The notes beneath the pieces are model-generated. The model searched no databases. It saw nothing but the letters and a program-made list of their open reading frames with translations, and was not told the origin of the DNA. Below, piece by piece: positions 1 to 5,116 of a DNA stretch of 8,160 bases (the stretch's first letter is position 1; each line of letters starts with the position of its first letter). The translations under genes were made by a program, and so were the position numbers. Source of the DNA: an uncultured Eubacterium sp. (GTDB taxonomy: Bacteria; Bacillota_A; Clostridia; Lachnospirales; Lachnospiraceae); NCBI GenBank assembly GCA_948560485.1, contig CAOXUF010000080.1:1-8160 (forward strand), written 5' to 3'.

Positions 1-66
1 ATACAGTCCTTGGAGAGGGACTATAAACACTACTACTTTATAATACGAGGAAGTGGAAATTAATAA

Positions 67-486
67 ATGAAATGTCCTCATTGTAATAAAAGAGAATTGG
101 TTGCCTACAGTGATTTTGATATTTTAAATAATGTAGCATTCCAGAAAAATATGTGTGACCGATGTGGATATTGGGAATTTAGAAGTTCAAAAGACAAAAA
201 TTACATTGAAAAATCTAATTACTATACATTAGAATTTTCAAGTGTATCTGGCGACTCAGGGAAGTTTACAGGAACAAAAAAAGAAATACATAAGCAGGTA
301 GATTCTTATAAGTGGACAGGGTTTGAAAATATAAAGAAAGAAGACAAACTTAGGATGATTGCAGCGTGTATAACTTTCTTAAAATATGGATATATGGATG
401 AATTCAAAAATTCTGATTATGAAAGTTATGAGATCACAATAGACAATGGATTGTGGATGAAAATAAGTTATGGTATATGGACTTAA
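67..486 (+). CDS. Small zinc-ribbon-like protein, N-terminal CxxC...CxxC
   Basis: This 139-residue protein opens with two CxxC knuckles, CPHC at residues 3-6 and CDRC at 30-33, spaced as in a zinc ribbon. A single zinc ion is the likely ligand. The rest is polar and aromatic with no membrane segment, and residues 85-110 look helical. The start is an ATG preceded by AGGAAGTG at 48-55, one base from a perfect SD core, with an 11-base gap. It is the first gene of a co-directional run, and the next gene begins 39 bases after its stop. Zinc ribbons of this kind in phages can bind nucleic acid or host proteins, but nothing here shows which. The metal site is well supported by the sequence; function is unknown. 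Confidence 0.8.
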   Translation: MKCPHCNKRELVAYSDFDILNNVAFQKNMCDRCGYWEFRSSKDKNYIEKSNYYTLEFSSVSGDSGKFTGTKKEIHKQVDSYKWTGFENIKKEDKLRMIAACITFLKYGYMDEFKNSDYESYEITIDNGLWMKISYGIWT

Positions 487-498
487 AACCGAAATTTC

Positions 499-516
499 AA
501 AGGTGTATGAAAGGTG
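499..516 (+). promoter_or_regulatory. Tandem AAAGGTG ribosome-binding sites
   Basis: AAAGGTG occurs twice, at 499-505 and 510-516. The first is 8 bases before a GTG at 514 and the second is 9 bases before an ATG at 526, both in the same frame, so either codon could start the next gene. I prefer the ATG. A 5-codon mini-frame (ATG at 507, TAG at 522-524) lies between them and ends one base before the ATG. Confidence 0.55.
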
Positions 517-525
517 AAAAATAGA

Positions 526-1068
526 ATGATATATGGAGTGTTTGGTGGTTGTTATAGTGATTGGTATATAGTTGGATATTTTAATAATCGTGTAGACGCT
601 GATAAGTTTTGCTGTGTTTGTGGAAATGGAGAATATTATGTTGAAGAGATGAAAAACCTTCAGAATCAAGAAGATTTATCTAATGTATCTTTAAAATATG
701 ATCACGAGATTGTATTTGATTACAAAAATAACAATTGGAAAATGAGAAATGAGCCAAATAGATATAGTTGTTATATTGGAGATGAATTAAAGCCAAATAG
801 TATTAAAAATGGTGGATGTAACTGGGTTAGTTTCCATGTAAATATAGAAGAAGACAATAGAAAACTTGCAGAGAAAATTGCACAAGATTATTTATTCCAA
901 TTGTTAGCATACGGTGATAGCAAAAAGATTTATGAAAAGAATGTCAAATTGATGAACGAAAAATTTATAGAACCATATAGGGTAAAAGAAGAATTAAGGA
1001 AACAAGAAGAGTTAAAACAGAAGGAGTTGGCTGAATTAGATAGGCTAAAAAAGAAATATGAATCGTAA
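526..1068 (+). CDS. Hypothetical phage protein with YSD-type N-terminus and coiled-coil tail
   Basis: The product is 180 residues from the ATG at 526, or 184 from an in-frame GTG at 514. The N-terminus (VFGGCYSDWYIVGYF at residues 5-19, then ADKFC) resembles small phage proteins in which a YSD-x-x-I-x-G-x-F strand is followed by a helix containing a DAxKFC-like run; this comparison is from memory. Residues 29-32 are CCVC, which with C9 could be a partial metal site. The C-terminal 35 residues are almost only K, E, L, Q and R and should form a helix or coiled coil. It ends 49 bases before the next gene's likely start. No enzymatic motif is visible. It is certainly coding on frame length, SD and composition; function is unknown. 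Confidence 0.8.
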   Translation: MIYGVFGGCYSDWYIVGYFNNRVDADKFCCVCGNGEYYVEEMKNLQNQEDLSNVSLKYDHEIVFDYKNNNWKMRNEPNRYSCYIGDELKPNSIKNGGCNWVSFHVNIEEDNRKLAEKIAQDYLFQLLAYGDSKKIYEKNVKLMNEKFIEPYRVKEELRKQEELKQKELAELDRLKKKYES

Positions 1069-1105
1069 AATTTTACAAATGAAAGCGTTCTTTTATGGAG
1101 AAAAC

Positions 1106-1120
1106 GGAGGTAACGGATTG
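1106..1120 (+). promoter_or_regulatory. GGAGGT ribosome-binding site deciding a TTG start
   Basis: GGAGGT at 1106-1111 is followed after 6 bases by TTG at 1118. In-frame ATG codons upstream (1058, 1079) have no SD, and the first overlaps the previous gene. The TTG is therefore the better start. Confidence 0.75.
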
Positions 1121-1663
1121 GATAAAAATTATAAGAAAATAGAATTTTATGCTGGATGTAATATTGAGAGAGCCGTTCATCAGCTATTGGAATACAAAGA
1201 AAATGGAGAACTGGCTTGTGGAAGTTTTAATGGACATATGTTGTACTCTGACAATGTAACAGTTGATAGTGCGTATCTTGAGATTCTTGGGAAAACAAAA
1301 GCTGAGTGGGACAAAGAGCAGGAAGAATGGCGACAAGATTATGAGAGAAGAGAACAGGAACACAAAGCAAAAATTCCTGAATTGTCTATAGAATGGATAG
1401 ATAAAGGACATAAGATACTTAACGAAAATTATTGGGAAAAATGGGATGAATGTGTTCCGATTCGATTAGGCGATTTATATCATGGAATGGAACTTGGAAA
1501 TTGTTTGGATATAGTCGAAGCGTTAAATAGTGATTGTGATTTAGATGACGCAAAGAAAATTATTGATGGACAGGATCATTCTGGTATGTCCTATAGTTTG
1601 GTCAGAGTAATGGTGAAATCATTCTGTGATAGAGGAGAAGAATTTTACACTTATACAGATTAA
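1118..1663 (+). CDS. Hypothetical protein with charged helix and HSG motif
   Basis: This gene encodes 181 residues from a TTG start placed by a strong SD. Residues 59-86 form a long, very charged helix (KTKAEWDKEQEEWRQDYERR). The C-terminal half contains VPIRLGDLYHGMELG at about 113-127, then a DLDDAKKIID helix and QDHSGMSYSLVRVMVKSFCDRG-like residues at 152-173. The HSG-x-S turn between two helices recalls the GHSGxS segment common in hypothetical phage proteins, but I cannot assign a fold or activity. There is no signal peptide or membrane segment. An in-frame extension back to ATG 1058 would overlap the preceding gene by 11 bases and add 20 residues rich in asparagine and glycine without an SD, so I reject it. 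Coding is confident; function is unknown. Confidence 0.82.
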   Translation: MDKNYKKIEFYAGCNIERAVHQLLEYKENGELACGSFNGHMLYSDNVTVDSAYLEILGKTKAEWDKEQEEWRQDYERREQEHKAKIPELSIEWIDKGHKILNENYWEKWDECVPIRLGDLYHGMELGNCLDIVEALNSDCDLDDAKKIIDGQDHSGMSYSLVRVMVKSFCDRGEEFYTYTD

Positions 1664-1702
1664 TTCATCAGTTAAAATGTCACTTTCATAGGAGAAAATA
1701 TA

Positions 1703-2035
1703 ATGGTAATAAACGAAGGTTTATTTCAAAAAAGATGTAAACAGAGAAAATCATATTTAGTATATCTTGTTACAAGTTGTGAAATGGGTTCTGAAGGATG
1801 GTCTGGTTGGGATTATTATGCAGTTGCACATGGATCTACAGAAGAAGAAATATATAATGATTGGATTGAGCAATGTAAAATAATTTATGGAGTAGATTTA
1901 TCAGAAGATTTAAAGTGCATTAATGGTAAATGGTTTTGTCATTATGAATTAGCAAAGAATGAATTGCCAAGTTCTGTATATGGTGACGCACAACCAATAT
2001 ATATTGAGGAAAGTTATAGAAAGCACACTTGTTAG
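1703..2035 (+). CDS. Hypothetical 110-residue protein
   Basis: An ATG at 1703 follows AGGAG at 1690-1694 by 8 bases. The product has a basic N-terminus (KRCKQRKS), a beta-like stretch (SYLVYLVTSCEM), a Gly/Trp segment (GSEGWSGWDYYAVAHGS at 29-45) and then an acidic helix ending in five-residue spacing of Trp and Cys. Cysteines at 12, 26, 58, 72, 79 and 110 are scattered rather than in pairs, so a metal site is not obvious. It sits 39 bases after the previous gene and 11 bases before the next, consistent with a shared transcript. I do not recognise a family. Confidence 0.72.
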   Translation: MVINEGLFQKRCKQRKSYLVYLVTSCEMGSEGWSGWDYYAVAHGSTEEEIYNDWIEQCKIIYGVDLSEDLKCINGKWFCHYELAKNELPSSVYGDAQPIYIEESYRKHTC

Positions 2036-2046
2036 TAGGAGATTTT

Positions 2047-2274
2047 ATGGAAGATAAAATATTCATTATTCCGGTTGAAGATAACAAACCAGTAAAGATA
2101 GTATGTGAAAATAGCAAAGAGTTTGAAATTGATGATAAAAATAATTTAATTATTAAAGAAAAAATATCTATTGAAGAACTTATAAGAAGAGTAAAAGCTA
2201 CCAATGAAGATCCGAATATTGTTTTAGAAAAATTGTTTACAGATGGATATTGTAATGATGTAAAAATGTCGTAA
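2047..2274 (+). CDS. Hypothetical 75-residue acidic protein
   Basis: The start is ATG 2047, five bases after AGGAG at 2037-2041, which itself overlaps the end of the preceding gene (stop 2033-2035). An upstream in-frame TTG at 2029 lies inside the previous gene and has no SD. Residues 1-45 alternate short hydrophobic strands with acidic turns (KIFIIPVEDNKPVKIV), suggesting a small beta sheet. Residues 46-70 form a helix (IEELIRRVKATNEDPNIVLEK). The only cysteines are two isolated ones, and I see no catalytic motif. It is followed after 18 bases by the lipoprotein gene. Function is unknown; the frame, SD and tight spacing support that it is real. Confidence 0.72.
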   Translation: MEDKIFIIPVEDNKPVKIVCENSKEFEIDDKNNLIIKEKISIEELIRRVKATNEDPNIVLEKLFTDGYCNDVKMS

Positions 2275-2275
2275 G

Positions 2276-2283
2276 AAAAGGAG
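2276..2283 (+). promoter_or_regulatory. AAAAGGAG ribosome-binding site for a TTG start
   Basis: AAAAGGAG lies 9 bases before TTG 2293. The same layout, AAAAGGAGAA followed by about eight A/T-rich bases and ATTG, recurs at 2576 and 2945, which supports TTG as the real start in all three genes. Confidence 0.7.
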
Positions 2284-2292
2284 AATGAGATA

Positions 2293-2568
2293 TTGAATAA
2301 GAAAATTTTAGGTTTATTAGTAGCAGGAGTTTTGGTAACAAGCACATTAACAGGGTGTCAGGGTGCAACGAAATCATTTGGCGGATCAATGACACTAAAT
2401 CTTGAGCCAAATCAAAAACTTGAAGAAATTACATGGAAAGATGATTCTTTATGGTATCTTACAAGACCAATGACAGATGATGATATTGCTGAAACGCATA
2501 CTTTTCAGCAACAATCTGAATTCGGTGTATTTGAAGGAACAGTAGTTATTGTAGAAAGCAAAAAATAA
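2293..2568 (+). CDS. Small predicted lipoprotein (91 aa)
   Basis: The N-terminus is a textbook type II signal peptide: MNKK, a hydrophobic core at residues 5-16, and the lipobox LTGC at 19-22. Signal peptidase II would cleave before C22, leaving a roughly 70-residue lipid-anchored protein on the outer face of the cell membrane. The mature part is a compact beta-like domain with EITWKDDSLWYLTRPM at about 45-60 and FGVFEGTVVIVES near the end. I recall similar domains in proteins of clostridial phages, without known function. The start is TTG 2293 behind AAAAGGAG, and the signal peptide begins exactly there, which confirms the start. Phage lipoproteins elsewhere can block superinfection by other phages. 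That role is only an inference here. Confidence 0.85.
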   Translation: MNKKILGLLVAGVLVTSTLTGCQGATKSFGGSMTLNLEPNQKLEEITWKDDSLWYLTRPMTDDDIAETHTFQQQSEFGVFEGTVVIVESKK

Positions 2569-2575
2569 GAATTTG

Positions 2576-2583
2576 AAAAGGAG
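2576..2583 (+). promoter_or_regulatory. AAAAGGAG ribosome-binding site for a TTG start
   Basis: This SD is 10 bases before TTG 2594 and has the same context as the sites at 2276 and 2945. It argues against the in-frame TTG at 2573, which lies upstream of the SD. Confidence 0.6.
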
Positions 2584-2593
2584 AAGATGGATA

Positions 2594-2923
2594 TTGAGAT
2601 TATTTATTACAAAGAAAAAGTTGGTTAAGAAATTCGCAGAAGAACTGGCATACTTACAGATTAGAGCCGATTGGTGGTTTTATGTGGCGAGTGGCGATAA
2701 AGAAGAAAATCAGAATATGTCCAACAGTCAATTAGAAGGCGTTACAGAATTGCGTTGTATTTGTCATGACTTAGGCATTTTAAATGAAGTTTATGATGAA
2801 GCGTGTAAAATTTATGACTTTAGAAATAGTGGAAAGAAAAATCATGTTGCAGATGTTGAATTGATCAAGCGATTGAATAGAGAGTTTTGTGAACCAAGAA
2901 AGAAGAAAAGACCGTTAATGTAA
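2594..2923 (+). CDS. Hypothetical 109-residue basic protein
   Basis: Starting at TTG 2594, the protein has a basic N-terminus (MRLFITKKKLVKKF), a helix with FAEELAYLQIRADWWFYVASGD at about 14-35, a second helix with LRCICHDLGILNEVYDEACKIY at 53-74, and a very basic end (EPRKKKRPLM). The Cys-x-Cys-His cluster at 55-58 is not a complete metal site. There is no signal peptide, since the N-terminus lacks a long hydrophobic core. An overlapping 13-codon frame from ATG 2587 has its ATG only 3 bases from the SD and stops at 2628; I regard it as chance. The mainly helical, basic character would suit nucleic-acid or protein binding, but I do not recognise the family. Confidence 0.7.
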   Translation: MRLFITKKKLVKKFAEELAYLQIRADWWFYVASGDKEENQNMSNSQLEGVTELRCICHDLGILNEVYDEACKIYDFRNSGKKNHVADVELIKRLNREFCEPRKKKRPLM

Positions 2924-2942
2924 TAAAGAAAAGATAAGCATT

Positions 2943-2952
2943 AAAAAAGGAG
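2943..2952 (+). promoter_or_regulatory. AAAAAAGGAG ribosome-binding site for a TTG start
   Basis: This strong SD is 9 bases before TTG 2962, with the same AAAAGGAGAA...ATTG layout as the starts at 2293 and 2594. No ATG or GTG in frame lies near it. Confidence 0.7.
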
Positions 2953-2961
2953 AATAAATTA

Positions 2962-3609
2962 TTGGCAGATATTAAATTAATTGAAAAAGATACAAATATT
3001 TCAGAACTTAAAATGTCAAAAATGCATTGGGATGTAATGTTGCATGGAAAACCATATCAGGTTGTAAAGATTAAAGGGTATGTTCATACAATCGGGGGTA
3101 GACGAGGAGAAAATGATTTATGGATGTATCCAAGAGATGAGAGTCCTACATATGAAAATTTGATTGAATTTCAGTGTGAAGGATGTGGAGTATGCTGGGG
3201 GATTAAATATGAGCCACATAATTATGTAAGAAATAAGTGGGACGAATCAGAATGTTATACAACTGGCGGTGCTATGATTACAAGAAATGGAGAAGATTTC
3301 TATTTTTGTAGAGGGGGCATTGACGAAGCTGAATGGAGAATAAAACATTTAGACGAGCATCCGTTAGACTTGAATGAATATGGATACGCAGAGAAAATGA
3401 TTGGCAGAAAGGTTTGGTGGCGAAGCGAACCAGCAATTATAACTGATTGGATTGATGATGGACAAGCATGTGTGATCCTGGAACCTGATGGGATTGAAAA
3501 ATTTACGACTCCTGCTGAATTTGCTGAGGAAGAAGGCGATGATTATTATGAAGATGGTTTTGTAAAGACAGAAATTTTTGATCAGCATATCTGGTGGCAT
3601 AGAGATTAA
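2962..3609 (+). CDS. Hypothetical protein with Cys cluster and SH3-like C-terminal part
   Basis: This gene encodes 215 residues from TTG 2962. Residues 72-78 are CEGCGVC, with further cysteines at 98 and 116, so a metal site is possible but is not a classic ribbon. Residues 147-180 (IGRKVWWRSEPAIITDW, then ACVILEPDG) look like a small SH3/KOW-type beta barrel, with two tryptophans on one strand. The end, VKTEIFDQHIWWHRD, again carries a Trp pair. I recall this C-terminal module in uncharacterised proteins of clostridial phages. It is the last gene before a 109-base gap with a strong inverted repeat. There is no membrane segment or signal peptide. A two-part architecture is visible; function is unknown. 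Confidence 0.78.
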   Translation: MADIKLIEKDTNISELKMSKMHWDVMLHGKPYQVVKIKGYVHTIGGRRGENDLWMYPRDESPTYENLIEFQCEGCGVCWGIKYEPHNYVRNKWDESECYTTGGAMITRNGEDFYFCRGGIDEAEWRIKHLDEHPLDLNEYGYAEKMIGRKVWWRSEPAIITDWIDDGQACVILEPDGIEKFTTPAEFAEEEGDDYYEDGFVKTEIFDQHIWWHRD

Positions 3610-3617
3610 AATGGATA

Positions 3618-3659
3618 CAATATATAGCGTATAGCGGATAAAGCAAACGCTATATATTG
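3618..3659 (+). promoter_or_regulatory. 13-bp perfect inverted repeat (stem-loop) between genes
   Basis: CAATATATAGCGT at 3618-3630 is perfectly complementary to 3647-3659, leaving a 16-base loop. TATAGCG is also tandemly repeated (3623-3629 and 3630-3636), so the right arm could pair with either copy. No run of T follows, so a standard intrinsic terminator is unlikely. It could be an operator, a processing site or an RNA switch at the boundary after 3609. Confidence 0.65.
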
Positions 3660-3718
3660 GCATGATAAGTTGTTGAAATTCTTATTTCATCGGGTGAATT
3701 TGGAAGAGGTGATAGTGT

Positions 3719-3886
3719 ATGGATTCTTTACCCTTAGATTGTGCTTGTGGATGTGAAGAAACAGAACATAGAAATGTAAGTAGAGAAGATATTAATGGCA
3801 TCATAACTGAAGTAGAATACAGTTTATATTGTAAAAAATGTGGAAGATACTTAGGATCTTTTGCTTATGGACATTGGGAGTATTAG
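3719..3886 (+). CDS. 55-residue zinc-ribbon mini-protein
   Basis: This short gene starts at ATG 3719, seven bases after GAGGTG at 3706-3711, and ends at TAG 3884-3886. The product has CACGC at residues 8-12 and CKKC at 38-41, the two halves of a four-cysteine zinc site, followed by GRYLGSFAYGHWEY. Such a layout (knuckle, strand pair, knuckle) is typical of free-standing zinc ribbons. The SD of the following gene begins right after its stop, so the two are probably translationally coupled. It overlaps another frame read from ATG 3838, but that frame has no SD and reads as a shadow of this one. The metal site is convincing; the target is unknown. Confidence 0.75.
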   Translation: MDSLPLDCACGCEETEHRNVSREDINGIITEVEYSLYCKKCGRYLGSFAYGHWEY

Positions 3887-3903
3887 AGGAGGTGAAAATA
3901 ATA
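3887..3903 (+). promoter_or_regulatory. Perfect SD AGGAGGTG facing only GTG/ATA start options
   Basis: AGGAGGTG at 3887-3894 is the best SD in this part of the window, yet no ATG or TTG stands at the right distance. In frame are GTG 3892, which lies inside the SD, and ATA at 3898 and 3901, which are 5 and 8 bases from the GGAGG core. Confidence 0.6.
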
Positions 3904-4098
3904 GAAACGGTACATATTGAGACAAGCAATAGTAGAAATTGCTCAACTTGCAATAAATCAAGTGTATGTAAATATCAAGAGAGGGTTGTTGCAGATGTAG
4001 AAAAGATGATTACAGCATTAGAAAAGAAAGAAATCCCGTTATCAGTAAATATAAATTGCAGAGAATGGGGTGGAGAAAAATCAGGAATTTTGAGGTGA
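3892..4098 (+). CDS. Small four-cysteine protein, uncertain start
   Basis: From the GTG at 3892 the protein is 68 residues. It carries NCSTCNKSSVCKY, that is C17, C20 and C26, and a fourth cysteine C56 after a helix (ERVVADVEKMITALEKKE). The C-x2-C-x5-C-K-Y pattern followed by a helix and a late Cys is one I recall from small hypothetical proteins in clostridial phages, and it suggests a zinc or other metal site. The start is open: the SD fits ATA 3898 or 3901 better than GTG 3892. A longer reading from ATG 3838 would overlap the 55-residue zinc-ribbon gene and is rejected. The stop at 4096-4098 overlaps the next gene's SD. Coding is likely; function is unknown. Confidence 0.72.
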   Translation: MKIIETVHIETSNSRNCSTCNKSSVCKYQERVVADVEKMITALEKKEIPLSVNINCREWGGEKSGILR

Positions 4099-4101
4099 TG
4101 T

Positions 4102-4470
4102 ATGGATTTATCAAGAGAATTTATAAAATATCAGTTAGATAATCCTCATAACATGGCGTTTAAAAGCATCGTTAGCCATGAGGATAGAGAAGATACACTT
4201 AAAGGATTTAAAAGGATATTGAGTATTTTGGATTTACAGCCAAATATCAAAGTAAATGGCACAGTATACGTTGTTACGAAATATGGTTGTGGCAATGAAG
4301 AAGTTATTGAGTGTAGAGTTACAAGAATGACATATATTAGCAAATTCTCATTTTCAGTTAAAGGGCGGTATGCGAATGGTAATTTCTATAATGCTAATTT
4401 TACAGAAAAGAGTATTGGTAAGAATGTATTCTTAGACAGAGATGAAGCAGAGAAACAGATTATGTTTTAA
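4102..4470 (+). CDS. Hypothetical phage protein with GKxVFLxxxEAE C-terminus
   Basis: The 122-residue product starts at ATG 4102, three bases after the previous stop, with its SD GAGG (4092-4095) inside the end of that gene. The N-terminal 45 residues look helical (SREFIKYQL, EDTLKGFKRILSIL). Residues 50-122 read as a small beta barrel: VNGTVYVVTKYG, IECRVTRMTYI, FSFSVKGRY, ending in IGKNVFLDRDEAEKQIMF. That final IGK-x-VFL-x-x-x-EAE segment recurs in many clostridial phage small proteins, as far as I recall, where a short strand is followed by a helix. No catalytic residues stand out. The coupling to the upstream gene suggests co-translation. Function is unknown. Confidence 0.78.
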   Translation: MDLSREFIKYQLDNPHNMAFKSIVSHEDREDTLKGFKRILSILDLQPNIKVNGTVYVVTKYGCGNEEVIECRVTRMTYISKFSFSVKGRYANGNFYNANFTEKSIGKNVFLDRDEAEKQIMF

Positions 4471-4484
4471 ATGAGAAGATATAT

Positions 4485-4625
4485 ATGGGACTCGCATGTA
4501 AACCAATAGGCAAAATGAAAAGTATCACAAGAAAGTTAGAGAATCAATTAGCTGAGGAGGCGAAGCTACAGAAAGAGAAGAAGGAGAGTAAAAAGGATAA
4601 TGAGCATAGAAGAAAGAGTATATGA
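4485..4625 (+). CDS. 46-residue basic, Lys/Glu-rich protein (tentative)
   Basis: A frame from ATG 4485 to TGA 4623-4625 fills what would otherwise be a 129-base gap. The product begins MGLACKPIGKMKSITRKLENQ and continues as a highly charged helix with repeated KEKK/ESKK runs, so it would be basic and probably helical. The SD is weak (GAGAAG at 4473-4478, 6 bases before the ATG). It overlaps the start of the next gene by 26 bases in a different frame, and the next gene's AAGGAG lies inside it. The lysine-rich composition could simply follow from a purine-rich stretch, which lowers confidence. No family is recognised. Confidence 0.45.
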   Translation: MGLACKPIGKMKSITRKLENQLAEEAKLQKEKKESKKDNEHRRKSI

Positions 4626-4839
4626 AATTATTGATAAGTATGATGAAACTGGGGAAGTAGATGAGTGCATTGATGAATTAGAGAATTATCTTTCAGAGAA
4701 ATTTGAATCAAATAATTTTATAGTAAAGTCAGACACAGATGTATTTGATAGTTGTGGATTAGATATTTATTACATAATGGTTTCGTGGATTGACATAGAT
4801 GGATTGCATTTGTGTGGTAATAGATTAACTATTTGCTAA
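4600..4839 (+). CDS. Hypothetical 79-residue acidic protein
   Basis: From ATG 4600 the product begins with a very acidic helical half (MSIEERVYEIIDKYDETGEV, then ECIDELENYLSEKF). A beta-like half follows, with VFDSCGLDIYYIMVSWIDIDGLHLCG at about 48-73. Cysteines at 23, 52, 72 and 79 are not paired. The SD is imperfect: AAGGAG at 4581-4586 is 13 bases from the ATG, while AAGGA at 4593-4597 is only 2 bases away. This would suit a modest translation rate or coupling to the overlapping 4485 frame. It is the last gene before the 277-base gap. I do not recognise the family; an acidic helix plus sheet is all that can be seen. Confidence 0.7.
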   Translation: MSIEERVYEIIDKYDETGEVDECIDELENYLSEKFESNNFIVKSDTDVFDSCGLDIYYIMVSWIDIDGLHLCGNRLTIC

Positions 4840-4876
4840 AGAGAAGAATAAACCAAATACATATACACGTAACAAG

Positions 4877-4905
4877 TAAACAATTCGCACGGTTATCCGT
4901 ATAAA
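4877..4905 (+). promoter_or_regulatory. Weak candidate sigma-A promoter
   Basis: TAAACA at 4877-4882 matches TTGACA at four positions, and TATAAA at 4900-4905 matches TATAAT at five, with the ideal 17-base spacing. Transcription would begin near 4912 and give a leader of about 200 bases before the SSB gene. Such matches occur by chance in AT-rich DNA. A poorer alternative is TTGATG 5054-5059 with TATTTT 5078-5083. Confidence 0.3.
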
Positions 4906-4963
4906 ATTCCAATAATTAAAATTGAACAGTTATATCCGTTTTGGGTGGTGAACAGCATACCCT

Positions 4964-4989
4964 TGGTTAAATTACGCCAAATTTAGCCA
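4964..4989 (+). promoter_or_regulatory. 10-bp stem-loop in the leader
   Basis: TGGTTAAATT at 4964-4973 pairs with AATTTAGCCA at 4980-4989, with one G-T wobble and a 6-base loop ACGCCA. No T-run follows, so it is not a typical terminator. It is the most stable-looking element of the gap. Confidence 0.5.
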
Positions 4990-5116
4990 TAAACCACTGA
5001 TTAGCATAGATTTTATATAGATTTAATCTCTATGTTCCAGTCTACAAAGGCTGTTGATGTTATATATGATGTGAAAATATTTTAATAATTTTATTTTACA
5101 GGAGGACATTTATTTA

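Larger units (their letters stand above)
4840..5116 (+). other. 277-base gene-free, stem-loop-rich leader region
   Basis: No frame of convincing length with an SD lies here. The stretch is AT-rich and holds a weak promoter candidate (4877-4905) and several possible hairpins: ACGG/CCGT at 4889-4900, GGGTG/TACCC at 4943-4962, a 10-bp stem at 4964-4989, and CAGTCT/AGGCTG with an ACAA loop at 5038-5053. An 11-base odd palindrome, AGATTTAATCT, is at 5019-5029. GTTATCCGT and GTTATATCCGT form an imperfect repeat (4892-4900, 4929-4939). It could be a 5' leader of the SSB-ATPase operon, a small RNA or part of a replication origin. I saw no clear iterons. Confidence 0.5.

Noticed and set aside
5..22. 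7-bp hairpin AGTCCTT/AGGGACT
   Set aside because: Short, with a G-T pair, no T-run and no context; it may lie in the end of an upstream gene.
39..44. Perfect TATAAT -10 box before the first gene
   Set aside because: No acceptable -35 box lies 16-18 bases upstream, and such hexamers are frequent in AT-rich DNA.
1..63. Open frame from base 1 to TAA 61-63 (and another to TAA 41-43), possible tail of an upstream gene
   Set aside because: Both frames are short and open by chance is likely; the frame-1 version uses AGG and CGA, which are uncommon here, and nothing decides between them.
2587..2628. 13-codon frame from ATG 2587
   Set aside because: The ATG is too close to the SD, and the frame conflicts with the longer gene starting at TTG 2594.
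3838..3891. ATG 3838 as start of the four-cysteine gene
   Set aside because: It has no SD and would overlap the well-supported zinc-ribbon gene at 3719-3886; the added residues read as an out-of-frame shadow.
5032..5085. 17-codon frame in the leader before the SSB gene
   Set aside because: No SD, very short, and it overlaps a possible hairpin; a leader peptide cannot be supported.
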